From: Vibrio alfacsensis
GTDB taxonomy: Bacteria; Pseudomonadota; Gammaproteobacteria; Enterobacterales; Vibrionaceae
Direction of reading: 5' to 3'
Length of the DNA: 64,000 nucleotides
Assembly (NCBI RefSeq): GCF_003544875.1
Contig: NZ_CP032093.1
Span: 3,072,975 to 3,136,974, forward strand
The position numbers and the translations under genes are program-made. The notes under the pieces were generated by a model, which ran no database searches, was not told the DNA's origin, and saw only the letters and a program-made list of their open reading frames with translations. This document shows, in pieces, positions 10,390 through 24,800 of this stretch. Each line of letters begins with the position of its first letter. Position 1 is the stretch's first letter.

Positions 10390-11493
10390 TACCAATCTAA
10401 GTAAAAATATGATCTAATTGATGCGATTACTTTTCGTAAAACGGATGCTATGGACAGCCTCGATAACATTGACTTTAAAAAGCTTGCTAGCCAACAAAAA
10501 TCTATCCAAATGAAGATGCGATTACTTGCGTTGGCCCACTTTAAAGATGGTCACTCTCGCACCCAAATTGCCAAGTTCCTTAAAGTCAGCAGAACTAGTG
10601 TCAACAAATGGGTACAAACGTTCCTTGAGGATGGCCTTGATGGGTTGCAAGAAAAACCAAGAACGGGTCGGCCTGCTTTCCTTAATCCTCAACAACGTGA
10701 GCAATTAAGCCTATACATAAAGAATCGAGCAGAGGATTCATCTGGGGGCAGGTTAACTGGCGCTGACATCCATACCTATATCGCCGAAGAGTTTGGTAAG
10801 TACTACCATCCAGATTCCATTTATTATTTGCTCAATCATATGGGCTTTTCTTGGATAACTTCCCGCCCAAGCACCCTAAACAATCCCAACAAATCCAAGA
10901 CGATTTTAAAAATTCAAAATCGAAACGATCCTTAAGATCCCAGGCTATATGGGACTTGAGAGCGTTGATGTCTGGTTCAAGATGAAGCGAGATTTGGCCA
11001 GCAAAATACGACAACTCGACTTTGGGCTGAACGAGGTTCAAGGCCGAGAGCGGTAAAACAACAGCAATTTGAGTATGCTTATTTGTTTGGCTCAGTATGC
11101 CCCACTAGAGGGATCGGAGAAGCAATGGTTGTTCCTTGGGTTAACAAAGAGATTATGGTTGAGCACCTTAAGCAGATCTCCGCAGTCACCGAAAAAGGAC
11201 GTCATGCCGTCGTCGTTATGGATGGCGCAGGATGGCACACCGAAGATATTGCCGATGAATTTCAGAACATCAGTGTCATCAAACTCCCACCCTATTCTCC
11301 AGAGCTAAACCCCATAGAACAAGTATGGAGTTGGTTGAGACAACACTATCTTGCCAATCAGTCTTTTCGGATTACGAAGATATCGTCTCTAAAGTGTGTA
11401 GTGCTTGGAATAGTTTTTGAGTGCTCCACCAGAGTCTCCAAGATGTGTTCGAGAAGATGGATAGACCTGACCAGTTAATTTTCCAGATTGGTA
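10390..11493. mobile_element. IS630-family insertion sequence
   Basis: About 1.1 kb bounded by TACCAATCT (from 10390) and its inverted copy AGATTGGTA (ending 11493), each with TA at its outer edge, as expected for IS630/Tc1-type insertion into TA. It holds one transposase gene and separates the ilvY end from the rRNA operon terminator without interrupting a recognisable gene. Beyond the first nine bases the inverted repeats match only partly. Confidence 0.8.
10450..11478 (+). pseudogene. IS630-family DDE transposase (frameshifted as sequenced)
   Basis: The N-terminal part (10450 to about 10865) carries a helix-turn-helix (SRTQIAKFLKVSRTSVNKW) and a second winged-helix region. The catalytic part (about 10970-11360) shows all three acidic positions: VDVWFQDEARFG after correction, VVVMDGAGWH, and the PPYSPELNPIEQVWSWLR signature. 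At least six small indels (near 10865, 10914, 10983, 11367, 11417 and 11428) break the frame; most are shortened C, A or T runs. The corrected end reads RVSKMCSRRWIDLTS with stop at 11478. It may be active or decayed; given the same indel style next door, error is at least as likely as decay. Confidence 0.82.
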
Positions 11494-11531
11494 TTAGTAT
11501 CATCAAATTAAGTTTGCTTTGCCCCAAATGC

Positions 11532-11561
11532 AAAAAAGCCCATTCTTTCGAATGGGCTTTT
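11532..11561 (-). terminator. rRNA operon terminator
   Basis: Minus strand AAAAGCCCATTC, GAAA tetraloop, GAATGGGCTTTTTT. Perfect 12-bp stem just past the 5S gene. Confidence 0.92.
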
Positions 11562-11572
11562 CTAAAATTAAA

Positions 11573-11690
11573 GCCTGGCGATGTCCTACTCTCACATGGG
11601 GAAACCCCACACTACCATCGGCGCTATTTCGTTTCACTTCTGAGTTCGGAATGGAAATCAGGTGGGTCCAAAATGCTATGGTCGCCAAGC
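11573..11690 (-). rRNA. rrf: 5S ribosomal RNA
   Basis: The minus strand begins GCTTGGCGACCATAGC and ends ATCGCCAGGC, with the conserved GAACTCAGAAGTGAAACG and GATGGTAGTGTGGGG regions. The length of about 118 fits. It is the last gene of the rRNA operon. Confidence 0.95.
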
Positions 11691-11782
11691 AAATTCTTTA
11701 ATCTGGAAAGCTGTTTCTGTGTTCTCTACACAATCAAGTCTGTTCTTGCTTTGAGTCCATCAAAACCCTTTGGGTGTTGTAT

Positions 11783-14655
<2,873 letters not shown>

Positions 14656-14898
14656 ATACAACCCCAAAGAGTTTCAGAAGAAATCTTGAGTTTGTTGTTT
14701 AAACAACCAAAGTTGCTATCTCATTATTTGAATGAGCGAGATAGCTATCGATTTTGCCGGACTCAAATATGTTTTGCTTTCGCAAAACCCAAGAACACTT
14801 GAATGTGTTTTTGTGTATTCATCGAAATGAATACTTTGAGAACTTTACAAACAAACGCTTATCTATTTAAGACAAGATTTGTTTTGTCAGCTTTCCAA

Positions 14899-14912
14899 AT
14901 TGTTAAAGAGCT
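14899..14912 (-). promoter_or_regulatory. boxA antitermination element before 23S
   Basis: The minus strand reads AGCTCTTTAACAAT, matching the rRNA boxA consensus (TGCTCTTTAACA) bound by NusB-NusE. It lies in the 16S-23S spacer, about 245 bases upstream of 23S. Confidence 0.8.
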
Positions 14913-15023
14913 ATGTTTCTTCACAAGGAAGTACATTTTCTAAAGACTTTCAGAGTCGATAATTCCAACCACATCCGTTTTACTGAAGTGGTTTGGACGT
15001 TCCTATCCAAAATACTTAGAGAA

Positions 15024-15098
15024 TGGTGGGCGATACCGGGCTCGAACCAGTGACCCCTGCTTGTAAGGCAGGTGCTCTCCCAACTGAGCTAATCGCCC
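15024..15098 (-). tRNA. tRNA-Val (anticodon TAC)
   Basis: Starts GGGCGATTAGCTCAGTTGGG, anticodon loop CTTACAA, T loop TTCGAGC, encoded CCA at 15024-15026. It is 75 nt with a four-base variable loop; the related E. coli tRNA has five bases here and 76 nt. One G of a G run seems to be missing. Confidence 0.93.
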
Positions 15099-15162
15099 AC
15101 ATAAGTTTCCTTGCCTCTACTTTTAAAAGTGAAAATAAAGAGCCATGCTTCGTGGAGAAGAA

Positions 15163-15238
15163 TGGTGGGTCGTGCAGGATTCGAACCTGCGACCAATTGA
15201 TTAAAAGTCAACTGCTCTACCAACTGAGCTAACGACCC
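15163..15238 (-). tRNA. tRNA-Lys (anticodon TTT)
   Basis: Starts GGGTCGTTAGCTCAGTTGGT, anticodon loop CTTTTAA, T loop TTCGAAT, acceptor end GACCC-A-CCA. Full 76 nt with a complete cloverleaf. Confidence 0.96.
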
Positions 15239-15240
15239 AA

Positions 15241-15314
15241 TGGTATCCCGTAGGGAGTCGAACCCTGTTACCGCCGTGAAAGGGCGGTGTCCTAGGCCTC
15301 TAGACGAACGGGAC
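15241..15314 (-). tRNA. tRNA-Glu (anticodon TTC)
   Basis: Starts GTCCCGTTCGTCTAGAGGCC, anticodon loop CTTTCAC, T loop TTCGACT, encoded CCA. It is 74 nt: the T stem reads AGGG/CCCT (4 bp) where the E. coli homologue has AGGGG/CCCCT, so one G and one C appear to be missing on opposite arms. Confidence 0.93.
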
Positions 15315-15403
15315 ACTGGATTGAAGATATTGGGATATCTTCGTCTCTTTACTTTATAAACCGTATCAATCTGTGTGGACACTCATCGTGAGTAATCATC
15401 GTA

Positions 15404-16948
<1,545 letters not shown>

Positions 16949-17168
16949 AAGATTTTGTTCGGCTCAATGAATACTGACTTCAAAACTGCTCTTACTCGAA
17001 AGTAAGAAGTAATTTTAAAGCTATTATCGTTCCAACAGAACGATAATGAATTGACTGTGCCAAGTCTTTCGACTCGTTTGGTCACTCAGTTCATTGAAAC
17101 CTAATTTGATACCGAGGTATCTAATTGGATTATCATCAACGAGTGCCCACACAGATTGATAGGTCTAT

Positions 17169-17182
17169 ATTGTTAAAGAGCT
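17169..17182 (-). promoter_or_regulatory. boxA antitermination element in the rRNA leader
   Basis: The minus strand reads AGCTCTTTAACAAT, about 220 bases upstream of 16S and 33 bases downstream of the P2 -10 box, the usual leader location. The rest of 16949-17168 is the 16S leader with sequence complementary to the spacer, expected for RNase III processing. Confidence 0.8.
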
Positions 17183-17214
17183 TTCCTATTGAGCTTCGCT
17201 CAAATCGGACGGCC

Positions 17215-17242
17215 ATTTTAGCGAGATAAAGTTTAGTGTCAA
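17215..17242 (-). promoter_or_regulatory. rRNA operon promoter P2
   Basis: Minus strand TTGACA (17242-17237), 16-bp spacer, TAAAAT (17220-17215). The 16-bp spacing is characteristic of rRNA promoters. Confidence 0.82.
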
Positions 17243-17342
17243 CCACTTTTTCAAACTTTCTTTCAAGCGTTTCCACTTGGCTAATTGGCTTGCTAACTTG
17301 GCTTACGTTCCTTTCGGAGCGTTGCCGTGTCAGCGAGGTGGC

Positions 17343-17370
17343 ATTATAGAGATTGCGATCACATTGGCAA
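17343..17370 (-). promoter_or_regulatory. rRNA operon promoter P1
   Basis: Minus strand TTGCCA (17370-17365), 16-bp spacer, TATAAT (17348-17343), followed by a GC-rich discriminator GCCACC much like E. coli rrn P1. An A/T-rich stretch upstream (about 17371-17420) may be an UP element. The region also serves as the 5' flank of the divergent yrdA. Confidence 0.82.
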
Positions 17371-17482
17371 GCCCTTTTTACGTTTTTGATTTTTTATCGT
17401 TTGAATGTTTTTATTCTAAAGGTGCATTTTGCTACTCTTCTCATCAGATATTACCGTTATTAACGCTTTATAAGGAGTAAAG

Positions 17483-18037
17483 ATGAGTTCAATTAGAAGC
17501 TATAAAGGTATACGTCCTCAGTTGGGCGAGCGTGTATATGTCGACTCAACCTCTGTTTTAGTCGGTGATATACAAATTGGTGATGATTCTAGTATCTGGC
17601 CATTAGTCGCAGCTCGTGGTGATGTAAATCACATCCATATCGGAAAGCGAACGAACATCCAAGATGGCAGTGTGCTTCATGTGACCCATAAGAATGCCGA
17701 TAACCCAAACGGCTACCCGCTCATTATTGGCAATGACGTAACTATTGGACATAAGGTGATGCTTCACGGCTGCGAGATTCACGATCGCGTGTTAGTGGGT
17801 ATGGGCGCGATAGTGTTGGATAATGTTATTGTAGAGTCAGAAGTAATGATTGGCGCTGGCAGTTTAGTTCCACCGGGAAAAATACTAGAGAGTGGTTATT
17901 TATATGTTGGTAGTCCAGTAAAACAAGCTCGCCCTTTATCAGAAAAAGAACGAGCCTTCTTACAAAAGTCTGCCAATAACTATGTACAGAACAAAATGAT
18001 TATTTACATGAAGTCGAAGACATCAACGATCAACTAG
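17483..18037 (+). CDS. yrdA: Gamma-carbonic-anhydrase-like hexapeptide-repeat protein YrdA
   Basis: A 184-residue left-handed beta-helix protein of the gamma-class carbonic anhydrase/CaiE family. Hexapeptide turns run from about residue 25 to 150 (VGDIQIGDDSSIWP, IHIGKRTNIQDGSVL, IGNDVTIGHKVMLHGC). Conserved metal-site histidines are visible in SVLHVTHK and GHKVMLHGC. Catalytic activity in this subfamily is uncertain. A TAAGGAG site precedes the ATG. It points away from the rRNA operon and is convergent with yrdB, whose stop is 10 bases away. Confidence 0.88.
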   Translation: MSSIRSYKGIRPQLGERVYVDSTSVLVGDIQIGDDSSIWPLVAARGDVNHIHIGKRTNIQDGSVLHVTHKNADNPNGYPLIIGNDVTIGHKVMLHGCEIHDRVLVGMGAIVLDNVIVESEVMIGAGSLVPPGKILESGYLYVGSPVKQARPLSEKERAFLQKSANNYVQNKMIIYMKSKTSTIN

Positions 18038-18047
18038 GAGTCAACCG

Positions 18048-18308
18048 TTAATCGATGACGATACAGCCTTCGTCAAGCGCTTCATCTTCTATTAACTCTT
18101 CGGCTAATTCTTCCAGATCGAATCGGTATTCAACAAATACTTCAATAGCAACTTGCTCTGTTTCGATAGTTGAGCCAAATAGTTTTTCTAACTTTTGTTT
18201 TGTTACATAGCACTCGATCAACGCTCCTGATTGCTGTGCTGTAAAGTTTACTGACTGTAATGCTTCATCCCATGACTGCATGTCAGGGAATAGGATGGAT
18301 TGGTTCAT
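18048..18308 (-). CDS. yrdB: DUF1488 family protein YrdB
   Basis: An 86-residue acidic protein starting MNQSILFPDMQSWDEA, matching the YrdB/DUF1488 family. Its function is not known. It follows aroE by six bases and is probably co-transcribed with it, as in E. coli. Confidence 0.85.
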   Translation of the reverse strand: MNQSILFPDMQSWDEALQSVNFTAQQSGALIECYVTKQKLEKLFGSTIETEQVAIEVFVEYRFDLEELAEELIEDEALDEGCIVID

Positions 18309-18314
18309 CGCTTA

Positions 18315-19145
18315 TTAGCCTTCAAGGTTCTTTCTTAGTTCTCTGAGAATTTGTTTTGCACCAGGACGTAAGCCACGCCACAGCATAAAGCTTTCCGCGG
18401 CTTGACCCACTAACATACCGAGACCATCATACGCTTGAGCAGCACCATTTTCTTTTGCCCATAAGTTAAAGCTCGTCACCCCTTTGCCATAAATCATGTC
18501 ATAGCTCGTACTATTAACAGCAAAGATAGAGGATGAAATAGCAGGCAGTTCACCACTAAGAGAAGTAGAAGTTGAGTTAATAATGACGTCATACTCATCA
18601 TTAATACTATCCATCTTTTTAGCTACGATTGGCCCGTGAGAAACAAACAACTCCGCAAGCTCCTGTGCTTTACTGAAAGTACGGTTGGTAATAGTTAAAG
18701 AAGTCGGCTTTTGATCGAGAAGTGGTTTAATCACGCCTCGCGCTGCGCCACCAGCACCAATAATGAGGATTCGCACACCTTCCAATACAACATGGTGTTG
18801 AAGCAGATCTTGCACTAGACCTGCACCATCGGTGTTGTCACCAATGATTTCACCATCATCTAACTTCTTGAGAGTGTTCACTGCGCCCGCCAACTGAGCA
18901 CGCTCAGTCAGACGGCTAGCAAATTGATAAGCATCTTCTTTAAATGGCATGGTGATGTTGCACCCTTTACCACCTTCAGCAAAAAACAGCTTCGCTGCGT
19001 CAATAAAACCATCAACAGGTGCACTTTCTGCGGTGTACACCAAAGACTGATTAGTTTGACGAGCAAACAAGGTGTGAATGAATGGCGACTTACTGTGTCC
19101 GATAGGGTTACCAAACACGGCATAGCGATCAATTTGCTGAGTCAT
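18315..19145 (-). CDS. aroE: Shikimate dehydrogenase (NADP-dependent)
   Basis: Reduces 3-dehydroshikimate to shikimate in aromatic amino acid synthesis. 276 residues. The substrate-binding N-terminus is visible as [14 protein letters not shown] (residues about 11-24), the catalytic lysine/aspartate region as [10 protein letters not shown] and GDNTDGAG, and the NADP Rossmann turn as [11 protein letters not shown] (near 130) with the NRT motif after it. Cytosolic. It lies between hemF and yrdB on the same strand. Confidence 0.94.
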   Translation of the reverse strand: MTQQIDRYAVFGNPIGHSKSPFIHTLFARQTNQSLVYTAESAPVDGFIDAAKLFFAEGGKGCNITMPFKEDAYQFASRLTERAQLAGAVNTLKKLDDGEIIGDNTDGAGLVQDLLQHHVVLEGVRILIIGAGGAARGVIKPLLDQKPTSLTITNRTFSKAQELAELFVSHGPIVAKKMDSINDEYDVIINSTSTSLSGELPAISSSIFAVNSTSYDMIYGKGVTSFNLWAKENGAAQAYDGLGMLVGQAAESFMLWRGLRPGAKQILRELRKNLEG

Positions 19146-19248
19146 TTCCTTACCTTTATTTATTCCTTACTTACTGTAGAAAAAACAGGGCCACCTGATT
19201 ACAGATGACCCTATCACTATCTATCTATATAGAAAGAAGATTCAGTAC

Positions 19249-20747
<1,499 letters not shown>

Positions 20748-20857
20748 GATACTTCCTGATAGTCTTGTCTGTTGTGTTTGCACTAAGTGTACAAATATTC
20801 ATTCTCAGAGACTAAATCAATTTGTTTATAAAATGTATCAATACCATTTACAAACAC

Positions 20858-20895
20858 ACGCAAACGTTTGCTTGGGGTAAAAATCCCCGTATAAT
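20858..20895 (+). promoter_or_regulatory. purE-purK promoter with PurR box
   Basis: ACGCAAACGTTTGCTT at 20858-20873 is a near-consensus PurR operator with the central palindrome GCAAACGTTTGC. It overlaps a TTGCTT -35 (20868-20873); a TATAAT -10 lies at 20890-20895 with a 16-bp spacer. Repression by PurR with hypoxanthine or guanine is inferred. Confidence 0.85.
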
Positions 20896-20945
20896 GCGCA
20901 CAAATTTATCAGCTCACCTAATTTTGCAGCTTGAAGGAGTTTGAG

Positions 20946-21430
20946 ATGAAAGTCGGTATCATCATGGGTTCTAAATCAGATTGGCCAACCATGAAACTAG
21001 CAGCGGAGATGCTGGATCAATTTGGCGTGTCTTACGAAACAAAGGTGGTGTCAGCTCACCGTACTCCTCAATTATTGGCAGATTACGCGAGCTGCGCGAA
21101 AGAACGTGGCATTAAAGTCATCATCGCAGGTGCGGGCGGTGCCGCTCACCTACCAGGCATGGCAGCAGCCTTTACCAGCGTACCTGTACTTGGCGTTCCA
21201 GTTCAGTCTCGCGCACTGAAAGGTATGGACTCACTACTTTCTATTGTACAGATGCCAAAAGGTATTGCGGTTGGTACATTGGCGATTGGCGAAGCAGGCG
21301 CAGCAAACGCTGGCATCCTAGCGGCTCAAATCCTTGGTACACATGATGAAGCGATCATGGCAAAAGTCGAAGCGTTCCGTAACGAACAAACGGAACCGTA
21401 TTGGCGAACCCAAACCCTGCTGAGGATTAA
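20946..21430 (+). CDS. purE: 5-(carboxyamino)imidazole ribonucleotide mutase
   Basis: Converts N5-CAIR to CAIR in purine synthesis, using the product of PurK. The protein starts [17 protein letters not shown], with GAAGGAG upstream, and has the active-site VVSAHRTP and [11 protein letters not shown] segments. As sequenced there is no stop codon: an A is missing near 21394 (GGAACCG for GGAAACCG), so the frame runs on into purK to 22568 as a false 545-residue PurE-PurK fusion. With the base restored it ends at TAA 21428-21430, giving 161 residues, the usual length. Confidence 0.88.
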
Positions 21431-21434
21431 TCAG

Positions 21435-22568
21435 ATGCATGTACTGGTTCTTGGTGCAGGTCAGTTAGCTCGTATGATGTCTCTGGCTGGTGCGCCACTG
21501 AATATTCAAATTTCAGCTTACGATGTGGGCAGCGGTAATATCGTTCATCCACTGACTCAGCACGTGATCGGCAACGGCTTAGAGAATGCGATTAAACAAG
21601 TTGACGTAATAACTGCTGAGTTCGAGCATATCCCACATGACGTGCTCGATGTTTGCGAAGCGAGTGGTAAGTTCTTACCAAGTACGCAAGCCATCAAAGC
21701 AGGTGGTGATCGCCGCATTGAAAAGGCATTACTTGATGATGCTGGCGTGCGTAACGCAAAATACTACGTCATCGAAACTCGTGAAGACTTTGACCGCGCA
21801 ATTGAACACGTTGGTATGCCAATGGTTCTGAAAAGTGCATTGGGTGGTTACGATGGCAAAGGCCAGTGGCGCTTAAAAGAAACATCTCAAGTCGAAAGCA
21901 TTTGGACAGAGATGGCAGAGTGCATCGCGGCAACCCCAACTCAAGCGATTGTTGCTGAGGAATTTGTCCCTTTCAACCGTGAAGTTTCACTGGTTGGCGC
22001 TCGTGGTAAAGATGGCAGCGTTGAAGTGTACCCTCTGGCAGAGAACGTTCACACCAATGGTGTATTGAGTCTTTCTACTGCGATTGATGCACGAGAGTTA
22101 CAAAAGCAAGCGAAACAGATGTTCACGGCCGTTGCCAACAGTTTGAACTACGTTGGTGTGTTAGCTCTCGAGTTCTTCGACGTTGACGGCACGTTGCTGG
22201 TTAATGAAATCGCACCACGCGTACACAACTCTGGTCACTGGACCCAGCAAGGTGCAGAAACTTGTCAGTTTGAGAACCACCTACGCGCCGTGTGCGGTAT
22301 GCCTTTAGGTAGCACGAAACTGGTTCGTGAAACCTCTATGATTAATATTCTTGGTGAAGATACTCTACCAGATGCATTGCTAGCAATGGATGGTTGCCAC
22401 ATTCATTGGTATGGCAAAGACAAGCGTGTCGGCCGCAAGATGGGCCACATCAACGTATGCGGTGACTACACTGGTGAGTTGAATCGTAGGTTGTGTGCAT
22501 TAACAGACGTGCTTGATGAAGAAGCCTTCCCAGCAGTTCATGAATTTGCCAAACAGTGGCAAGCATAA
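21435..22568 (+). CDS. purK: N5-carboxyaminoimidazole ribonucleotide synthase (ATP-grasp)
   Basis: ATP-dependent carboxylation of AIR to N5-CAIR. The 377 residues start [22 protein letters not shown]-grasp features include [16 protein letters not shown] (near residue 135), the [15 protein letters not shown] region and the metal-binding [17 protein letters not shown]. Four bases separate its ATG from the expected purE stop, so the two genes are translated from one message. Confidence 0.93.
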   Translation: MHVLVLGAGQLARMMSLAGAPLNIQISAYDVGSGNIVHPLTQHVIGNGLENAIKQVDVITAEFEHIPHDVLDVCEASGKFLPSTQAIKAGGDRRIEKALLDDAGVRNAKYYVIETREDFDRAIEHVGMPMVLKSALGGYDGKGQWRLKETSQVESIWTEMAECIAATPTQAIVAEEFVPFNREVSLVGARGKDGSVEVYPLAENVHTNGVLSLSTAIDARELQKQAKQMFTAVANSLNYVGVLALEFFDVDGTLLVNEIAPRVHNSGHWTQQGAETCQFENHLRAVCGMPLGSTKLVRETSMINILGEDTLPDALLAMDGCHIHWYGKDKRVGRKMGHINVCGDYTGELNRRLCALTDVLDEEAFPAVHEFAKQWQA

Positions 22569-22588
22569 AAAATATCTGAATAAATAGC

Positions 22589-22616
22589 AAAGGGTCGCAT
22601 GGTGCGACCCTTTTAA
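22589..22616 (+). terminator. purEK terminator
   Basis: AAAGGGTCGCA, loop TGG, TGCGACCCTTTT. Eleven-base-pair stem between the convergent purK and yrdD ends. Confidence 0.88.
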
Positions 22617-22629
22617 TTTTGACTGAGAT

Positions 22630-23192
22630 TTATAGTGATTGTGTATGCTGGCACTTACGGCTCGCGCATTGCAACTTAACCCCGCTGGCGAGTTTCTTTT
22701 CTACCAACAAGGTAAACCCACATTCCTCGCAGCGACCTCTTACAGGTGGTAAGTTTACCGCAAACTTGCACTTCGGATAGTTATCACACGCGTAGAATGT
22801 CTTGCCAAATCGGGTCTTACGCTCAACCAAATGTCCTTTGCCACATTCAGGGCAAGCATGCTGCTCCTTCTCTTGCTGCTGAGGCTCTGGTTGGTTAATC
22901 GACTCAATATGATGACATGCGGGGTAATGGCTACAACCTACGAACATACCGTAGCGCCCTTGGCGGAGTACCAACTCATTGCCACACTCAGAGCAAGGCA
23001 CCCAACTCTTTCACAATGTGACCGTCATTACTGTGTAGCGGCTTAATATAATCGCAACTTGGTATTGGCTACAACCTAAAAGGGCCGTGCTTGCCGTGCT
23101 TAAGCGAAACTTCCTCCGCATTTAGGACAAGGTTCGCGCTCAAGCGCATGCTCGTGTGCCGAGAAAAGGTTGTGATCGATTTTACTACTCAT
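22630..23192 (-). pseudogene. yrdD: Topoisomerase-I-type zinc-finger protein YrdD (frameshifted)
   Basis: A protein made of repeated four-cysteine zinc ribbons like those at the C-terminus of TopA, without a catalytic domain. Modules visible: CPKCGG (N-terminal), CSECGNELVLRQGRYGMFVGC, CPECGKGHLVERKTRFGKTFYAC and CEECGFTLLVEKK. The start MSSKIDHNLFSAHEH at 23192 is clear, but the frame breaks at about 23110, 23080 and 23000, and only the last 123 residues form one open frame. The corrected length is about 187. Function is not established; probably nucleic-acid binding. Confidence 0.75.
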
Positions 23193-23215
23193 ACTCACCG
23201 CTCAAGCAGAAGATA

Positions 23216-23690
23216 TTAATGAAGAATACCTTGTTCCTTGGTGTACAGCAGCTCTTCCATCAGCGTGTAGGTTTTCGTTGCCCGGAACATTAAACAGCAC
23301 CATAAGAATGATCCATTTAAGGTCCTCAAGTTCAAACTCACTCGTTTCTAGCCCCATTACACGGTCAATAACCATCTCACGTGTTTCTGTGGTCAAGACA
23401 TTGATTTGCTCAAGGAACAATAAAACCTCGAGATTCAAGATCCAGACGCTGCATTTCCGCCGATGTGTAGATACGAGTCGATGCCGATGCGATACACGAT
23501 GAAATAGCAGAATGTGCATCACTCTGTTGTAACGCAGCCAACTCTTCTAACCAGACAAGGGCTTTGTAGATATCTTTTGTTGAAAACCTGCACGAAGCAA
23601 TTCATCTTCCAACTCGTCTTGATCGACCTGTAAATCTGCATCGCTATGGATGTAGGTTTCGAATAGATACATAAGTATATCCATCATCAT
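23216..23690 (-). pseudogene. smg: Smg family protein (DUF494), frameshifted
   Basis: Conserved small acidic protein encoded next to dprA in gammaproteobacteria; function unknown. Pieces match the family: [20 protein letters not shown] at the start (23690-23685), [20 protein letters not shown] in the middle and [20 protein letters not shown] near the end, with stop at 23216. The frame breaks in an A run near 23579, a T run near 23423 and near 23250. The corrected length is about 158 residues. Confidence 0.8.
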
Positions 23691-23692
23691 AG

Positions 23693-24800
23693 CTAGCCCC
23701 TCCCCTTTCGAATATAGCCACCGGATACTGCAACAACATGCCCTGAAAGCTCAAGCTCTAAGAGCTGCATCATGACTTCTTGGACAGGTATATTGGTCCT
23801 GTTTGCAAGAATATCAACTGGTGTAGCCTCATTTCCTACGTTAGCGAACAGCTGAGGAAATGGCAATTCTTCTTCATTCATTGGTGCAGAAAACAAATCT
23901 ACACTCTGACTAACAGACCAATTGAGTAAAGATTGTATTTCATTTAGCACTTCTTGGGTATTTTGTACAAGGCAAGCCCCACTACGAATCAACTGATTAC
24001 CCCCCGTCGCATTCGGAGCATTGATCGATATCGGCAACGCAAACACTTCACGCCCTTGTTCTAGGGCATAACGTGCCGTTATCAAAGAGCCACTTTTATC
24101 TGCCGCTTCAACAACTAAAACACCTAAAGATAAGCCACTTATAATTCGATTTCGACGCGGAAAGTTTTCTGCTCTCGGTTTTGCCTCCGGGCGAAACTCC
24201 GACACTAACGCACCGCTTTCTATCACACGCTGCGCCAGACTACGATGCCTTGCTGGATACACTTGCTCTAATCCTGAGCCTAGCACTGCGATCGTTTTAC
24301 CACCGGCTTGCAAAGCTCCATCATGCGCATGACCATCAATACCTAAAGCCAATCCACTCGTCACGATCAGATCATGCTGAACGAGTTCTGAAGCAAAACT
24401 GCGTGCATGTTGCAAACCATTCACACTGGCATTGCGACTACCAACCATGGCGATTTGTGGCAGGATAAACAGCTCGCATCACCTTTAACAAACAACAAAG
24501 GAGGTGGAGCGACCGTTTGCTTTAATAGCGGTGGATACCGGGAGTTAGCCAAGGTAAGAATTGAATGCTGGGAAGATGACGCTAACCAAGCTAAACAAGC
24601 ATCCACTTCTTTATCAACCATAAACCACGCTTGTAGTTGCTTGTCGGTAAACCCTAAAATTGCAGCTCAGAGGTTGAATACTGGACGATATTGCTTGGCG
24701 AATCTTTACTCAACAACTTATTCAGCTTTACCGCGCCGATCCCCGGTAAACACGTTAGTTTTAACCAAGCAGCAAGGTCACTCTCATTTTGTATTTTCAT
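23693..24800 (-). pseudogene. dprA: DNA-processing protein DprA (frameshifted)
   Basis: DprA/Smf protects incoming single-stranded DNA and loads RecA during natural transformation. The N-terminal SAM-like/helix-hairpin part (MKIQNESDLAAWLKLTCLPGIG, start 24800) is followed by the Rossmann fold: MVGSRNAS, TSGLALGIDGHAHDGAL, TIAVLGSGLEQVYPARH, EFRPEAKPRAENFPRRNRII and VVEAADKSGSLITARYALEQ. The C-terminal winged helix ends at 23693. One-base losses near 24659 and 24475 split it into three pieces; the corrected length is 369 residues. It overlaps the LysM gene by 17 bases and is four bases from smg, so they share a transcript. Confidence 0.88.

Noticed and set aside
20931..22568. Bifunctional PurE-PurK fusion protein
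   Set aside because: The junction is best explained by one missing base near 21394; each half has its own normal start, end and length after correction.
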